Assembly: GCF_000238335.3 (NCBI RefSeq) | Contig: NZ_AHCB03000007.1 | Span: 496,001 to 560,000, forward strand | Reading direction: 5' to 3' | Length of the DNA stretch: 64,000 bases | Origin: Pseudoalteromonas marina | Lineage (GTDB): Bacteria > Pseudomonadota > Gammaproteobacteria > Enterobacterales > Alteromonadaceae | Shown here: positions 26,619 to 36,059 of the stretch, piece after piece | Numbering within the stretch: the first letter of the stretch is position 1 | How the letters are laid out: each line of letters begins with the position of its first letter | Position numbers and translations under genes: made by a program | Notes under the pieces: generated by a model | Databases searched by the model: none | Told to the model about the DNA's origin: nothing | The model's input: the letters and a program-made list of their open reading frames with translations, nothing else

Positions 26619-27251
26619 TTAAGAGGTAAGTACAAAGCAATCCAGGTAACCTGGTTTGCTAGCATCAACTTTATTCATTGGCGTTGCATTGTGCCAAACT
26701 TGGCGGTCGTTTATAAGCGCAAACATGCCGTCTTTAATTTCCATTTTGAAACATGGCTCAGCTTGTTTGTTTTCGTATACAAGTAACTCGCCACCCTCTA
26801 AGTTTTCGTGCGAAACACCGCATATACATACATGATCAAAACCGTCTTGATGCACGCCTTCAGGCGCTGCTGGCGTATCGCTATCAATGGCTAACATTCT
26901 AAATTGATGTATTTCAATATCGCGATCTTCATCAATACCGGTAAGCTGGCAAAACTCACTGACAATACTTTTCATGCCATCTGATTCAAGTAGGCTTTGC
27001 TCTAAATTTTCGTAAGTACGTTCAACGTTACCTTGAAACGTATTAATCGAATCGTCTTGAACAAATGCTTTGGCAGCTTGCAATTTTAGCTCACCATCTT
27101 GAAATTTAATTACTGAATAACGACGCATACGAAATTCGCCATCTGCATATGGATTTGCAGGTAGGTTATCAAAAGAAGGCTTAACCAAATCAATATTTGC
27201 TTGGTTAATAAAACGAAGTTGCAGTAAATTCTGGTTGTTTAATGCAGTCAT
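26619..27251 (-). CDS. 2OG-Fe dioxygenase, amino-acid-hydroxylase family (PF10014-like)
   Basis: A 210-residue dioxygenase of the family that contains L-isoleucine-4-hydroxylase (IDO). The iron triad is visible as His 134 and Asp 136 in EGVHQDGFDH and His 187 in VWHNATPM. The GGELLVYEN strand and the N-terminal FRMRRYSVIKF are typical. It probably hydroxylates a free amino acid; which one cannot be read from sequence. It is the first gene of a two-gene operon with a class V PLP enzyme, suggesting hydroxylation followed by PLP chemistry. Confidence 0.8.
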   Translation of the reverse strand: MTALNNQNLLQLRFINQANIDLVKPSFDNLPANPYADGEFRMRRYSVIKFQDGELKLQAAKAFVQDDSINTFQGNVERTYENLEQSLLESDGMKSIVSEFCQLTGIDEDRDIEIHQFRMLAIDSDTPAAPEGVHQDGFDHVCICGVSHENLEGGELLVYENKQAEPCFKMEIKDGMFALINDRQVWHNATPMNKVDASKPGYLDCFVLTS

Positions 27252-27409
27252 GAAATCTCGCCTAAAATAATGAGAATATTAAAAGAGATTTTAATGCATA
27301 TAGCGAGGAATTATTGCTTTATTATCCAACTTAAATGTGAAAAATACTTAATTTTAATTCAGTATAAGGCTATTAAAGCATGAATAATCTAAATTATGTT
27401 TAAACAATA

Positions 27410-27433
27410 AAAAACCCGCCGAAGCGGGTTTTT
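27410..27433 (-). terminator. acnB terminator
   Basis: AAAAACCCGC and GCGGGTTTTT form a 10-bp stem with a 4-nt loop, 18 nt beyond the acnB stop. It is symmetric enough to act in both directions. Confidence 0.88.
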
Positions 27434-27450
27434 TATTCAAACTCTATAAA

Positions 27451-30048
27451 TTAAACAGCTTGCTGAATAATTACGTTGTCTGCTTTTTTAGTGTACTGAG
27501 GCATACGGTGGAAGTTCAAGTAACGGTAAGTATCTGCTGCCGTTGCATTGATTTTCGCTGCATATTCTTGGTACTCAGCCGGAGTAGGTAATTTACCTAA
27601 AATTGCCGCCACTGCAGCAAGTTCTGCTGATGCTAAGAATACGTTTGCGCCTGTACCTAAACGGTTAGGGAAGTTACGTGTTGAGGTAGAAACAACCGTT
27701 GCTTTATCTGCAACGCGTGCTTGGTTACCCATACACAGTGAACACCCTGGCGTTTCAATACGTGCACCTACACGACCAAAGATACCGTAGTAACCTTCGT
27801 CTGTAAGTTGGTCTTTATCCATCTTCGTTGGTGGAGCAACCCAAAGCTGTGTTGGAATACGACCAGTAAAGCCATCTAATAATTTACCTGCGGCACGGAA
27901 GTGACCAATATTAGTCATACAAGAACCGATAAATACTTCATCGATTTTCTCGCCTGTAACGTCAGATAGTAAACGCGCATCATCTGGGTCATTCGGTGCA
28001 CAAAGTACCGGCTCTTTAATATCAGCTAGGTCGATTTCAAGTACGTGCTTGTATTCTGCATCCGCGTCAGCTTCCATAAGTTCTGGGTTAGCTAACCAAT
28101 CTTGCATTGCAGTAATACGACGCTCGATTGTACGAACATCGCCGTAACCTTCAGAGATCATCCACTTAAGCATAACAATGTTAGACTCAAGGTACTCAGA
28201 GATAGACTCTTTAGAAAGCTTAACAGTACAACCTGCAGCTGAACGTTCTGCTGATGCATCTGATAGTTCAAATGCTTGCTCAACAGTTAAGTGCTCAACA
28301 CCTTCAATTTCTAGTACACGGCCAGAGAATTCGTTGATTTTACCTTTCTTCTCAACCGTTAATAAGCCTTCTTTGATACCGTAGTAAGGAATTGCATGAA
28401 CAAGATCACGTAATGTGATACCTGGCTGCATTTCACCTTTAAAGCGAACCAAAATAGACTCAGGCATATCAAGTGGCATAACACCTGTTGCTGCTGCGAA
28501 TGCTACTGCACCTGAACCCGCTGGGAACGAAATACCTAATGGGAAACGAGTATGTGAATCACCACCAGTACCTACGGTATCTGGTAATAACATACGGTTT
28601 AACCACGAGTGAATTACACCGTCACCAGGGCGAAGTGAAACACCGCCACGGTTCATGATGAAATCAGGAAGCGTATGGTGCGTGTTTACGTCAATTGGTT
28701 TAGGGTAAGCAGAGGTATGACAGAATGACTGCATTGTTAAATCTGCAGAGAAACCTAAACATGCTAAGTCTTTAAGTTCATCACGTGTCATAGGACCAGT
28801 AGTATCTTGCGAACCTACAGTAGTCATTTTAGGCTCACAGTATTGGCCTGGGCGAATACCGGCTACGTTACATGCTTTACCAACCATTTTTTGCGCTAGT
28901 GTAAAGCCTTTGTCTGACTCTTCAGTCACTGCTGGTACTTTAAATACATCAGTAGCACCTAAACCTAAAGATGTACGTGCTTTGTCTGTTAAACCACGAC
29001 CAATGATAAGTGGAATACGACCACCAGCACGAACTTCATCAAGGATTACATCTGATTTAAGTTCGAAAGTAGAGATAACATCATCAGTACCATGGCGTTT
29101 AACAACACCTTCGTATGGGTAAATATCAATTTGATCACCCATGTTGAACTCGTCAACATTTAATTCGATTGGTAATGCGCCAGAATCTTCCATTGTGTTA
29201 AAGAAGATAGGTGCTATTTTGTTACCTAAACATACACCACCAACACGTTTGTTTGGTACAAATGGGATATCATCACCCATAAACCAAAGCACAGAGTTAG
29301 TAGCAGACTTACGAGAAGAACCAGTACCTACAACGTCACCTACATAAGCAAGTGGTAAGCCTTTAGTTTTTAATTCTTCAAGCTGTACGATAGGACCTAC
29401 TTCACCTGCTTTATCTGGGTTTATGCCATCACGCTCATTTTTTAGCATTGCCAAAGCATGAAGTGGGATATCAGGACGTGACCATGCATCTGGTGCAGGT
29501 GATAAGTCATCGGTGTTTGTTTCACCCGTTACTTTAAATACAGTAACAGAGATTTTTTCAGCTACTGCTGGCTTATTTGTAAACCATTCAGCTGCAGCCC
29601 AAGATTCGATAATTTGCTTAGCAAACGCATTGCCTGCTTTGGCTTTTTCTTCTACGTCGTAGAAAGCATCAAACATAAGTAATGTGTTTGAAAGGCCTTT
29701 TACTACGATTGGTGCTAATGATTCGTCATCAAGTAGGTCAATCATTGGCGCGATATTGTATCCGCCTAGCATTGTTCCTAATAATTCAGCTGCTTTTTCT
29801 TTAGAGATAAGAGAAGTAGTCGCTTCACCTTTAGCAACAGCGGCTAGGAAGCCTGCTTTGATGTAAGCAGCGTCATCAACACCTGGTGGTACACGATTGA
29901 TTAATAAATCTAAAATGAATTCTTCTTCACCTGCCGGTGGGTTTTTTATTAATTCAATAAGATCAGCAGTTTGCTGAGCATCTAATGGCGCTGGTACGAT
30001 ACCTAACGCGGCACGTTCTTCTACGTGTTTACGATATTCTTGTAGCAC
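27451..30048 (-). CDS. acnB: Aconitate hydratase B
   Basis: An 865-residue [4Fe-4S] enzyme of the TCA cycle, converting citrate to isocitrate; it may also process 2-methylcitrate. Cluster Cys residues are in the [12 protein letters not shown] region and in [12 protein letters not shown]. The N-terminus [14 protein letters not shown] is the AcnB-specific HEAT-like domain start. The true start is GTG at 30048 (VLQEYRKH), which aligns with E. coli AcnB and has GAGGG 7 nt upstream. An earlier ATG adds 17 residues with no homology. It has its own terminator. A second aconitase, acnA, lies at 56146. Confidence 0.96.
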   Translation of the reverse strand: MLQEYRKHVEERAALGIVPAPLDAQQTADLIELIKNPPAGEEEFILDLLINRVPPGVDDAAYIKAGFLAAVAKGEATTSLISKEKAAELLGTMLGGYNIAPMIDLLDDESLAPIVVKGLSNTLLMFDAFYDVEEKAKAGNAFAKQIIESWAAAEWFTNKPAVAEKISVTVFKVTGETNTDDLSPAPDAWSRPDIPLHALAMLKNERDGINPDKAGEVGPIVQLEELKTKGLPLAYVGDVVGTGSSRKSATNSVLWFMGDDIPFVPNKRVGGVCLGNKIAPIFFNTMEDSGALPIELNVDEFNMGDQIDIYPYEGVVKRHGTDDVISTFELKSDVILDEVRAGGRIPLIIGRGLTDKARTSLGLGATDVFKVPAVTEESDKGFTLAQKMVGKACNVAGIRPGQYCEPKMTTVGSQDTTGPMTRDELKDLACLGFSADLTMQSFCHTSAYPKPIDVNTHHTLPDFIMNRGGVSLRPGDGVIHSWLNRMLLPDTVGTGGDSHTRFPLGISFPAGSGAVAFAAATGVMPLDMPESILVRFKGEMQPGITLRDLVHAIPYYGIKEGLLTVEKKGKINEFSGRVLEIEGVEHLTVEQAFELSDASAERSAAGCTVKLSKESISEYLESNIVMLKWMISEGYGDVRTIERRITAMQDWLANPELMEADADAEYKHVLEIDLADIKEPVLCAPNDPDDARLLSDVTGEKIDEVFIGSCMTNIGHFRAAGKLLDGFTGRIPTQLWVAPPTKMDKDQLTDEGYYGIFGRVGARIETPGCSLCMGNQARVADKATVVSTSTRNFPNRLGTGANVFLASAELAAVAAILGKLPTPAEYQEYAAKINATAADTYRYLNFHRMPQYTKKADNVIIQQAV

Positions 30049-30297
30049 AATATTGCCCTCTTGGTGACGTGAAAGTATTCGGTAGCGCTTCATGCGCACT
30101 TGTTACCCAATACTTATAGTATTCTAACGCGTAATTATAAAGCTTTTATAGATAGATGAAAATCCATCCAGTTACACAACTGATTATACCGACTATAAAC
30201 ACTATGAATAGTAGTTACGGGAAATTCTATTTCCATGAATACTTGTTAAGTAATAATCATTACTATTTAGGTAGACAAGCATAAATAGCGGCCATAA

Positions 30298-30323
30298 AAA
30301 AACCCAGCATAAGCTGGGTTTTT
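30298..30323 (-). terminator. Terminator of the OmpA-family gene
   Basis: AAAAACCCAGC-ATAA-GCTGGGTTTTT is an 11-bp perfect stem with a T-tail, 18 nt after the stop. Confidence 0.9.
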
Positions 30324-30340
30324 ATAATCAAAATAATCTA

Positions 30341-31396
30341 TTAACGTAAAACTTTTACTGTTTTGATTGTTTTGATGTGCGCTTCAACACGACGATTCTC
30401 TGCGTGTGCAGCGGCTGTGTTAGCTTCATTTTTAAGGCGCTCTTCACCTAAACCTACCGTAGTAATGCGGTCAGATGCAATACCGTCAGCTATTAATTGC
30501 TTAGCTACCGAATCAGCACGCTTTTTAGATAGCATTTTGTTGTAAGTCGCTTTACCTACTGCTGAAGTATGACCTTCTAAAAGCACTGTTGTATCTGGGT
30601 AATCTTTTAAGAAAGATGCAACTTGATCGATGTCGTCTAAGTAACGCTGTGATACAGCAGCTTTGTCGTTAGGGAACGTTACTAATAAGCTCACAGTTAC
30701 TTCTTTATCTTCATATAAAGTACAACCAGTACCATCAACAGCATCTGTCATTGGTGTATTAGGACACTTGTCATCAGCATCTAAAATATTGTCATTGTCG
30801 CTGTCTACTGGCTCAACCATAACTTCAACAACCTCTGGCGCAGGCTGTACCGGCTCAGCAGGCATAGTGTTTTGTCCAAAGAAATAGTTAATACCTAATT
30901 TAGCGCCAACATCTGTGTAACCTTTATCAATACCTTGATATACAGCAGTTTCAACGTTAGCGAATAAGTTGTCAGTAATGAAGTGTCTGTAACCAACACC
31001 TGCATTTAAGAACGTGTTGTCATCAACAACGTCCATTGATTTAATACCAACTAAACCGTAGAAAGGACCGCCATCTAAATGGTAAAGCGCATCAATACCA
31101 AAACGGCTACCGTCGATGTTGTTACGGTTACCAGCGGCTTTGTCGAATGCATTGAAATCAAGATCTGCATACTCTAAACGAGCACTCCAAAAATCGCTGA
31201 AGCGGTAACCCGCTTCAAGACCAAAGCCAGTCGACTCGTTTACGTCAAGACCAGCCTGTGCGCTCATATTTTCCCAAGACGCATCGTAGTAGTCGCCAAA
31301 TGCGCCAATATAGAAACCTTCTTGCTTGTCAGCAGCAAAAGTAGATACGCTAGTTGCAGCTAACGCAATTGCAATAGTTAGTGATTTTAATTTCAT
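30341..31396 (-). CDS. OmpA-family outer-membrane protein with thrombospondin type 3 linker
   Basis: A 351-residue outer-membrane protein. A signal peptide (cleavage near STFAA) is followed by an eight-stranded OmpA-like barrel of about 165 residues. Then come a Pro-rich hinge (AEPVQPAPEVVEV), a calcium-binding TSP3-like segment (DSDNDNILDADDKCPNTP), and a C-terminal peptidoglycan-binding OmpA domain (LLEGHTSAVG, LSKKRADSVAKQLIADGI, NRRVEAHI). The protein tethers the outer membrane to the wall. It has a long AT-rich leader and a strong terminator, consistent with a highly expressed single gene. Confidence 0.92.
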   Translation of the reverse strand: MKLKSLTIAIALAATSVSTFAADKQEGFYIGAFGDYYDASWENMSAQAGLDVNESTGFGLEAGYRFSDFWSARLEYADLDFNAFDKAAGNRNNIDGSRFGIDALYHLDGGPFYGLVGIKSMDVVDDNTFLNAGVGYRHFITDNLFANVETAVYQGIDKGYTDVGAKLGINYFFGQNTMPAEPVQPAPEVVEVMVEPVDSDNDNILDADDKCPNTPMTDAVDGTGCTLYEDKEVTVSLLVTFPNDKAAVSQRYLDDIDQVASFLKDYPDTTVLLEGHTSAVGKATYNKMLSKKRADSVAKQLIADGIASDRITTVGLGEERLKNEANTAAAHAENRRVEAHIKTIKTVKVLR

Positions 31397-31785
31397 TGTT
31401 TTCTTCCCATTTTAACAACTAATAAATTGTGGCTAATTAAGTACTAGCTCACTAAGTTTTATACAGACTAACTCAACTTTTGTTAATCAATACTTAACGA
31501 AAAATAAAGTTTATAATTTTTTTCAATGCGATATAACGATATCCAACAAATCAGTTTAGGTGAAATTTAAAACTTTACCTAGCTAGAAACCAACTAGTTG
31601 ATCATATAAATCGATAATCTGCAGAAGACACAAAGACAACTCAATCAATTGTTCTTGCTCACAATGAAACTAACTTATCTTTATGTTTAGATAGTAACAC
31701 CGGAATTTGCTTTGCTCAATCAATGAACATCTCTGTGCTAAAATATCGTTATTTATAATCATTAACTTATCTATTTTTACAACAC
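31397..31785. other. 389-nt gap between ompA-like and selO
   Basis: This gap holds the promoter and leader of the OmpA-like gene and the 3' flank of selO. I see no ORF with a ribosome binding site and no clear selO terminator. An imperfect TAGGT...ACCTA hairpin near 31557-31581 is the only structure noticed. Confidence 0.4.
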
Positions 31786-33195
31786 TTAAGTACCACAAAA
31801 AGTTTTATAGTCGGTATCATTTGACGGTACCTCTTGAAATTCGGCCATATCATCGCTGAACAAATACGGATTATTAGCTACTTTTACAAAACGGCTCATC
31901 AGTTTACTTGAACCAAGCTCATTATATTCAGCTAATATTGTTTCAATTATATGATTTCGCGGAATTATACGTGGATTGGCTGCTCGCATGGTTTTGTAGC
32001 TATCGTTACTTGTTCGGCTTTGCCACTTATTCGCCCACTCAATTAATTCTTTTGGAATAGTTGCATTGCCATTCACAAACTCCGTCAGTGCATCAAAAGT
32101 ATTGGTGTAATCAAGATGATGTGCTTGCAATAATGTTAGTAGCTCAGAAACAAGATCTATGTCGCCCTCTTTTGCACCAGCCAGGCCTAATTTTTTGCTC
32201 CACATTACTGTAAATTGAGTATTAAATTGCTCTGAAAAATGATGTATAACTGGAGTAAGTAATGACACAGCTTTTTCTTCATCATCGCTAATTAATGGGA
32301 TAAGGCTTTCAGCTAAGCGAGCACAATTCCAACTCGCCATATTTGGCTGATTACCAAAAGAGTAGCGGCCTTGCTTGTCTATAGAGCTAAATACGGTGTC
32401 AAAATCAAAGCTATCCATCATTGCACACGGGCCATAATCTATAGTTTCGCCACTTACGAGCGTGTTATCGGTGTTCATAACGCCATGAACAAACCCAACG
32501 CGCATCCAATTAATAATCAAGTTCACTTGATTGCTAATGACTGCTGTCAAAAAAGCGATATACCGCTCAGGGCCTTCACTCGTTATTTCAGGGTAATGGC
32601 GTTTAATTGCTAAATCAGCTAATTTTTTTAATCCCTCAGCATCGCCTTGGGTTGCTAAGTATTGAAACGAGCCAACACGAATATGGCTGCTTGCTAGGCG
32701 AGTAACAACAGCCCCTGGTTGAGGCGGATTACGGTAAACCGCTTCGCCGGTACCAACCACAGCCAAACAACGAGTAGTGGGAATACCTAATGCGTGCATA
32801 GCTTCACTCATTACGTATTCACGAATAGCAGGGCCTAATGCACATCGCCCATCGCCACCTCTAGAATACGGGGTAGCGCCTGAGCCCTTTAACTGAATGT
32901 CCCACAGCTGGTTTTTATCGTCATTTATAGCACCAAGCAAATGCGCTCGCCCATCACCCAAACGCGGCGAAAAGTGACCAAACTGGTGCCCAGAATAACC
33001 AAGCGCTACCGACTTTATTTGCTGTGATTCATTGCCTGCAAAGGTACTAGGGCGCAGCTGCGGCTCAACACCTATATTAAACTGCTTTGCTAACGCTTCG
33101 TTCCACAAAAGCAGTTGCGGAGCTGCAACGCTTGATGGTTGATCTTCTATTGCGAAATTATCTGCTATGTCTGTGTATCTCGGCACTAGTTTCAT
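31786..33195 (-). CDS. selO: SelO/YdiU-family protein adenylyltransferase
   Basis: A 469-residue pseudokinase-fold protein of the SelO family, which transfers AMP from ATP to proteins and is linked to redox stress. Seen are GYSGHQFGHFSPRLGDGRA, LKGSGATPYSRGGDGR, GIPTTRCLAVVGTGE and the metal-site region MNTDNTLVSGETIDYGP. The C-terminus keeps one Cys (FCGT) where eukaryotic SelO has selenocysteine. ATG 33195 has AGGA 8 nt upstream, which lies inside the stop region of the upstream glycosylase-like gene, only 2 nt away. The two are one transcript. Confidence 0.92.
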   Translation of the reverse strand: MKLVPRYTDIADNFAIEDQPSSVAAPQLLLWNEALAKQFNIGVEPQLRPSTFAGNESQQIKSVALGYSGHQFGHFSPRLGDGRAHLLGAINDDKNQLWDIQLKGSGATPYSRGGDGRCALGPAIREYVMSEAMHALGIPTTRCLAVVGTGEAVYRNPPQPGAVVTRLASSHIRVGSFQYLATQGDAEGLKKLADLAIKRHYPEITSEGPERYIAFLTAVISNQVNLIINWMRVGFVHGVMNTDNTLVSGETIDYGPCAMMDSFDFDTVFSSIDKQGRYSFGNQPNMASWNCARLAESLIPLISDDEEKAVSLLTPVIHHFSEQFNTQFTVMWSKKLGLAGAKEGDIDLVSELLTLLQAHHLDYTNTFDALTEFVNGNATIPKELIEWANKWQSRTSNDSYKTMRAANPRIIPRNHIIETILAEYNELGSSKLMSRFVKVANNPYLFSDDMAEFQEVPSNDTDYKTFCGT

Positions 33196-33197
33196 GG

Positions 33198-33902
33198 TTA
33201 ATTTCCTGACTGTTGACGTATACCTACGCGATTGTCACCCACACCATAGGCCACAATTAAACTTAGCTCTTGCATACTTAAACCACTTTGCTTTTGCATT
33301 TCGTTAAAAAATGCCTGCGCAGCAGTGAGTGATTTTTTAGTTTGCAGCCCACCATCAATAATTTTATGTGCCCTTAGGTAACTCTCTACATCTCGCGAAA
33401 GTAAAAAAGTGTCTTTGCCAAGTGCTCTTAAGGCATAAGGGCCTGTATTACCGCCTAATCGGGCACCGTGTTTTTTTAAATGCGCCCATAAACCAATAAT
33501 ATTATCTGTTGGCCACTGGGCAATAAACTTGCTAAAACTGCCATATTCCTGTGCTATTTCGTGGATCATGTAGGCATTTTCAGGAATTGTTTTCACTTTT
33601 TTATAATTACGAATAATACGCTCATCACTCGCTTTTTGCTCGAGCATATCGGGCGGCATCATTAATAGCTTATCAACGCTGAATTCCCAAAAAACCTCTC
33701 TAAAGCCCGGCCATTTGCTGTTTATTACCGACCAGTAAAAACCACTTTGAAAAACTTTTCGGGTAAATTCTTCAAGCCAATCGTCGTCACTTAACGTGCT
33801 TAATGCTTTTTTAGATAAGGGTTTTGCGAGTAATAACTTAAGCATTTTTTCAGAGCCTTTTCGCTCTACTGCTCGCTTATAAATATCGCTAAATTTTTCC
33901 AT
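33198..33902 (-). CDS. DNA-3-methyladenine glycosylase I-like protein (HhH-GPD)
   Basis: A 234-residue protein resembling the Tag/COG2818 class of alkyl-base DNA glycosylases: FQSGFYWSVINSKWPGFREVFW, then IRNYKKVKTIPENAYMI, then a region with RALGKDTFLLSRDVESYL. It lacks the N-terminal Cys/His zinc-snap residues I would expect in E. coli Tag, so activity may differ. Its stop is 2 nt before selO, and selO's ribosome binding site is built into its 3' end. Why a base-excision enzyme is coupled to an AMPylase is unclear. Confidence 0.72.
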   Translation of the reverse strand: MEKFSDIYKRAVERKGSEKMLKLLLAKPLSKKALSTLSDDDWLEEFTRKVFQSGFYWSVINSKWPGFREVFWEFSVDKLLMMPPDMLEQKASDERIIRNYKKVKTIPENAYMIHEIAQEYGSFSKFIAQWPTDNIIGLWAHLKKHGARLGGNTGPYALRALGKDTFLLSRDVESYLRAHKIIDGGLQTKKSLTAAQAFFNEMQKQSGLSMQELSLIVAYGVGDNRVGIRQQSGN

Positions 33903-34094
33903 ACTTATTAAATACCTCGCTGCTCATAGGGTTAGTTTACGAGAAAAGCAGCCAATACGTAACCACCCACATTTTCGATGAACTAATCTGTACCCTGCAA
34001 CTTGACACCTAGACGGCTAAAATGTTTTAATCGCCGCAATTACCCTATTTAAATTGTATTTTGTTAAACCTTTTGCGGTTAAACAAAATACAAA

Positions 34095-34289
34095 GGGCTA
34101 GAAGAGGTGCGTTATTCAGGTAGCGTATGTTAGGAGCGCAAACTCCAGTGAGCATACGTCAGGGGAATACCGCCGAGAGGTAAACGCTTTTGCGAAGCAA
34201 TTACTTCGGGCGACTAGGTTGAATCCTAGCGACTGTCACCAATAGCTGTTTTAAAACAGCTTATTAGTTTGGTGGAGAGCTTCTGGTCT
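34095..34289 (+). promoter_or_regulatory. Lysine riboswitch (L-box) aptamer
   Basis: Conserved L-box elements appear in order: AGAGGTGCG (34102-34110), the CCGAGAGG block near 34172, the TCGGGCGACTAGG block near 34206, GACTGTCACC (34231-34240) and TTTGGTGGAGAGCTTCTGGT (34268-34287). The closing stem P1 pairs GGGCTAGAAG (34095-34104) with CTTCTGGTCT (34280-34289), with three G-U wobbles. This is the five-helix lysine aptamer. It controls the downstream dapA-dapD-lysA-deacylase operon, turning it off when lysine is high. Confidence 0.93.
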
Positions 34290-34418
34290 TAAATAATAAG
34301 GCCTTGCGCCCTATTATTTTAAGCCCATTCGCTCTTCGAATACTGTTCGAACGACGTTAATGCGGCTCACATCATACAGCCCCTTTAATATCTCGAACAC
34401 CTTATAGGTTCGTAAGAG
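34290..34418 (+). promoter_or_regulatory. Riboswitch expression platform
   Basis: A hairpin TTAAATAATA / TATTATTTTAA (34289-34322, with a bulge) overlaps the 3' side of P1, but no T-run follows. Nearer the gene, CGAAC (34394-34398) pairs with GTTCG (34408-34412), enclosing or abutting the only AGG before the dapA-like ATG. This suggests translational control in place of transcription termination; it is an inference from pairing by eye. Confidence 0.5.
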
Positions 34419-35303
34419 ATGATCAATAATTTCAATTTAAACGACTACGCACTGTGGACAGCGCTTGTTACGCCGTTTGATCAACAAGGTAATGTTGACT
34501 ACGACACGCTCACAACACTTGTTAGCGAACAAGAAGCAGCACACAACGGTATTTTACTGCTCGGTAGTACAGGTGAAGGCTTAGCCCTTACGCTTAAAGA
34601 GCAACAAGCGATTGTTGAGCATGTGTGCCAATTAAAACCCAGTGTACCGCTTATGGTTGCTGTTGGTGGTAGTAATTTAGCTCAACAAAAAGAATGGGTT
34701 AGCTACTGTAACCAATTACCTATTCACAGCTACTTATTAGGCTCGCCTCTTTATGCAAAACCAGGAGCTGTAGGTCAAACTCTTTGGTACGAAAGCTTGT
34801 TAAACGAAAGCGCGCATCCGTGTATGTTGTACAACGTACCTGGGCGCAGCGGTGTAAGCATTCCTATCGAAACCATTGAAAACTTAAAAGCGCACCCAAA
34901 ACTGTGGGCCTTAAAAGAAGCCAGTGGCAACATCACCCAATTTGAAGCATACCGACAAGCCGCGCCTAATTTAGCGCTATACAGTGGCGACGATGCACTT
35001 ATGCCCTACTTCGCACAAGCTGGCGCAAAAGGCTTAGTATCGGTTGCGGCAAACGCATGGCCAAAACAAACGCACGAGTTTGTAAAACGTAGCCTAAGCG
35101 GTCAACACCCCAATTTATTTGCTCAGTGGACTCGCGCTATTAATAGCCTATTTACTGTAGCAAACCCTATCCCCGTTAAAGTGCTAATGCACCAACAAGG
35201 CCGCTTAAGTAGCCCGTTGTTGCGTCCGCCTTTGACGCATCTTGAGTTAACGCAAACCGATTGCATTACCACTGCAAACGACACCATTTTATCTTGGCAT
35301 TAA
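34419..35303 (+). CDS. dapA: 4-hydroxy-tetrahydrodipicolinate synthase-like protein
   Basis: A 294-residue class I aldolase of the DapA family, condensing pyruvate with aspartate semialdehyde. Motifs are GSTGEG (49-54), the Tyr 138/Arg 143 pair in YNVPGRSG, and the Schiff-base Lys 166 in LKEASGN. By-eye alignment to E. coli DapA shows that the lysine-feedback residues His 53, His 56 and Glu 84 are replaced (Leu, Gln, Gln). That fits an enzyme not inhibited by lysine but controlled by the riboswitch. First gene of the operon; dapD follows 15 nt later. Likely a second DapA in this genome. Confidence 0.88.
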   Translation: MINNFNLNDYALWTALVTPFDQQGNVDYDTLTTLVSEQEAAHNGILLLGSTGEGLALTLKEQQAIVEHVCQLKPSVPLMVAVGGSNLAQQKEWVSYCNQLPIHSYLLGSPLYAKPGAVGQTLWYESLLNESAHPCMLYNVPGRSGVSIPIETIENLKAHPKLWALKEASGNITQFEAYRQAAPNLALYSGDDALMPYFAQAGAKGLVSVAANAWPKQTHEFVKRSLSGQHPNLFAQWTRAINSLFTVANPIPVKVLMHQQGRLSSPLLRPPLTHLELTQTDCITTANDTILSWH

Positions 35304-35318
35304 ATACAGGTTTTTATA

Positions 35319-36059
35319 ATGAGCTGGTTAGAACTACTTAATAATTTAGAATCGGGCGCAGTACGCGCAGCATCACAAAACGAAAGCGGCCAATGGGAAG
35401 CCAACGTAGAAGTAAAACAAGGCATTTTAGAAGCCTTTAAAAATGGCACTAACACCGAGTTTGCAGGCGGATTTGTTGATAAGCACAACCTTGCACCGCA
35501 AGAGTTTAGCACTGACGACGGCGTGCGTATGGTACCAGGTGGTTCAAGCGTTCGTCGTGGTGCCTACGTAGCTAAAGGCACTATTATTATGCCACCAGCG
35601 TACGTAAATATTGGCGCATACATCGACGAAGGCACTATGGTTGATAGCCACGCATTAGTGGGTTCGTGCGCACAAGTTGGTAAAAATGTGCATTTAAGCG
35701 CAGCTGTTCAACTTGGTGGTGTACTTGAGCCAATCGGGGCAAGCCCAGTAGTAGTTGAAGACGATGCGTTTATTGGCGCCGGTTGTGTCATTGTTGAAGG
35801 CGTAGTGGTTAAAAAAGGCGCGGTACTGGCACCAGGCGTGCGTTTATCTGCAACCATTCCGGTATACGACTGCGTTAACGAGCGCCAGCTAGATAAAGGC
35901 GAGCCAATTCCAGAGTACGCCATTGTAATACCGGGCTCTCGCCCTGCGTCTAACGAGTGGGCTCGTGAGCAAGGCCTAAGCATGTCGTGTGCGTTAATTG
36001 TTAAATACCGCGACGAGCAAAGCGATGCATCATTATTGCTAGAAGAGGTTTTACGATAA
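35319..36059 (+). CDS. dapD: Tetrahydrodipicolinate N-succinyltransferase-like protein
   Basis: A 246-residue left-handed beta-helix (hexapeptide-repeat) acyltransferase. The block YVNIGAYIDEGTMVDSHALVGSCAQVGKNVHLS is nearly that of E. coli DapD, followed by GGVLEPIGASPVVVEDDAFIGAG. It would acylate tetrahydrodipicolinate using succinyl-CoA (or acetyl-CoA). It is about 28 residues shorter than E. coli DapD, mainly at the N-terminal helical domain. The stop overlaps the next start (TAATG). No aminotransferase or dapE-type desuccinylase follows; an unrelated zinc deacylase closes the operon. Confidence 0.88.
   Translation: MSWLELLNNLESGAVRAASQNESGQWEANVEVKQGILEAFKNGTNTEFAGGFVDKHNLAPQEFSTDDGVRMVPGGSSVRRGAYVAKGTIIMPPAYVNIGAYIDEGTMVDSHALVGSCAQVGKNVHLSAAVQLGGVLEPIGASPVVVEDDAFIGAGCVIVEGVVVKKGAVLAPGVRLSATIPVYDCVNERQLDKGEPIPEYAIVIPGSRPASNEWAREQGLSMSCALIVKYRDEQSDASLLLEEVLR

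Noticed and set aside
34095-34289. Structured leader as an rRNA, tRNA or another ncRNA gene
   Set aside because: Ordered lysine-aptamer motifs and the P1 pairing, followed by dap genes, explain it fully.
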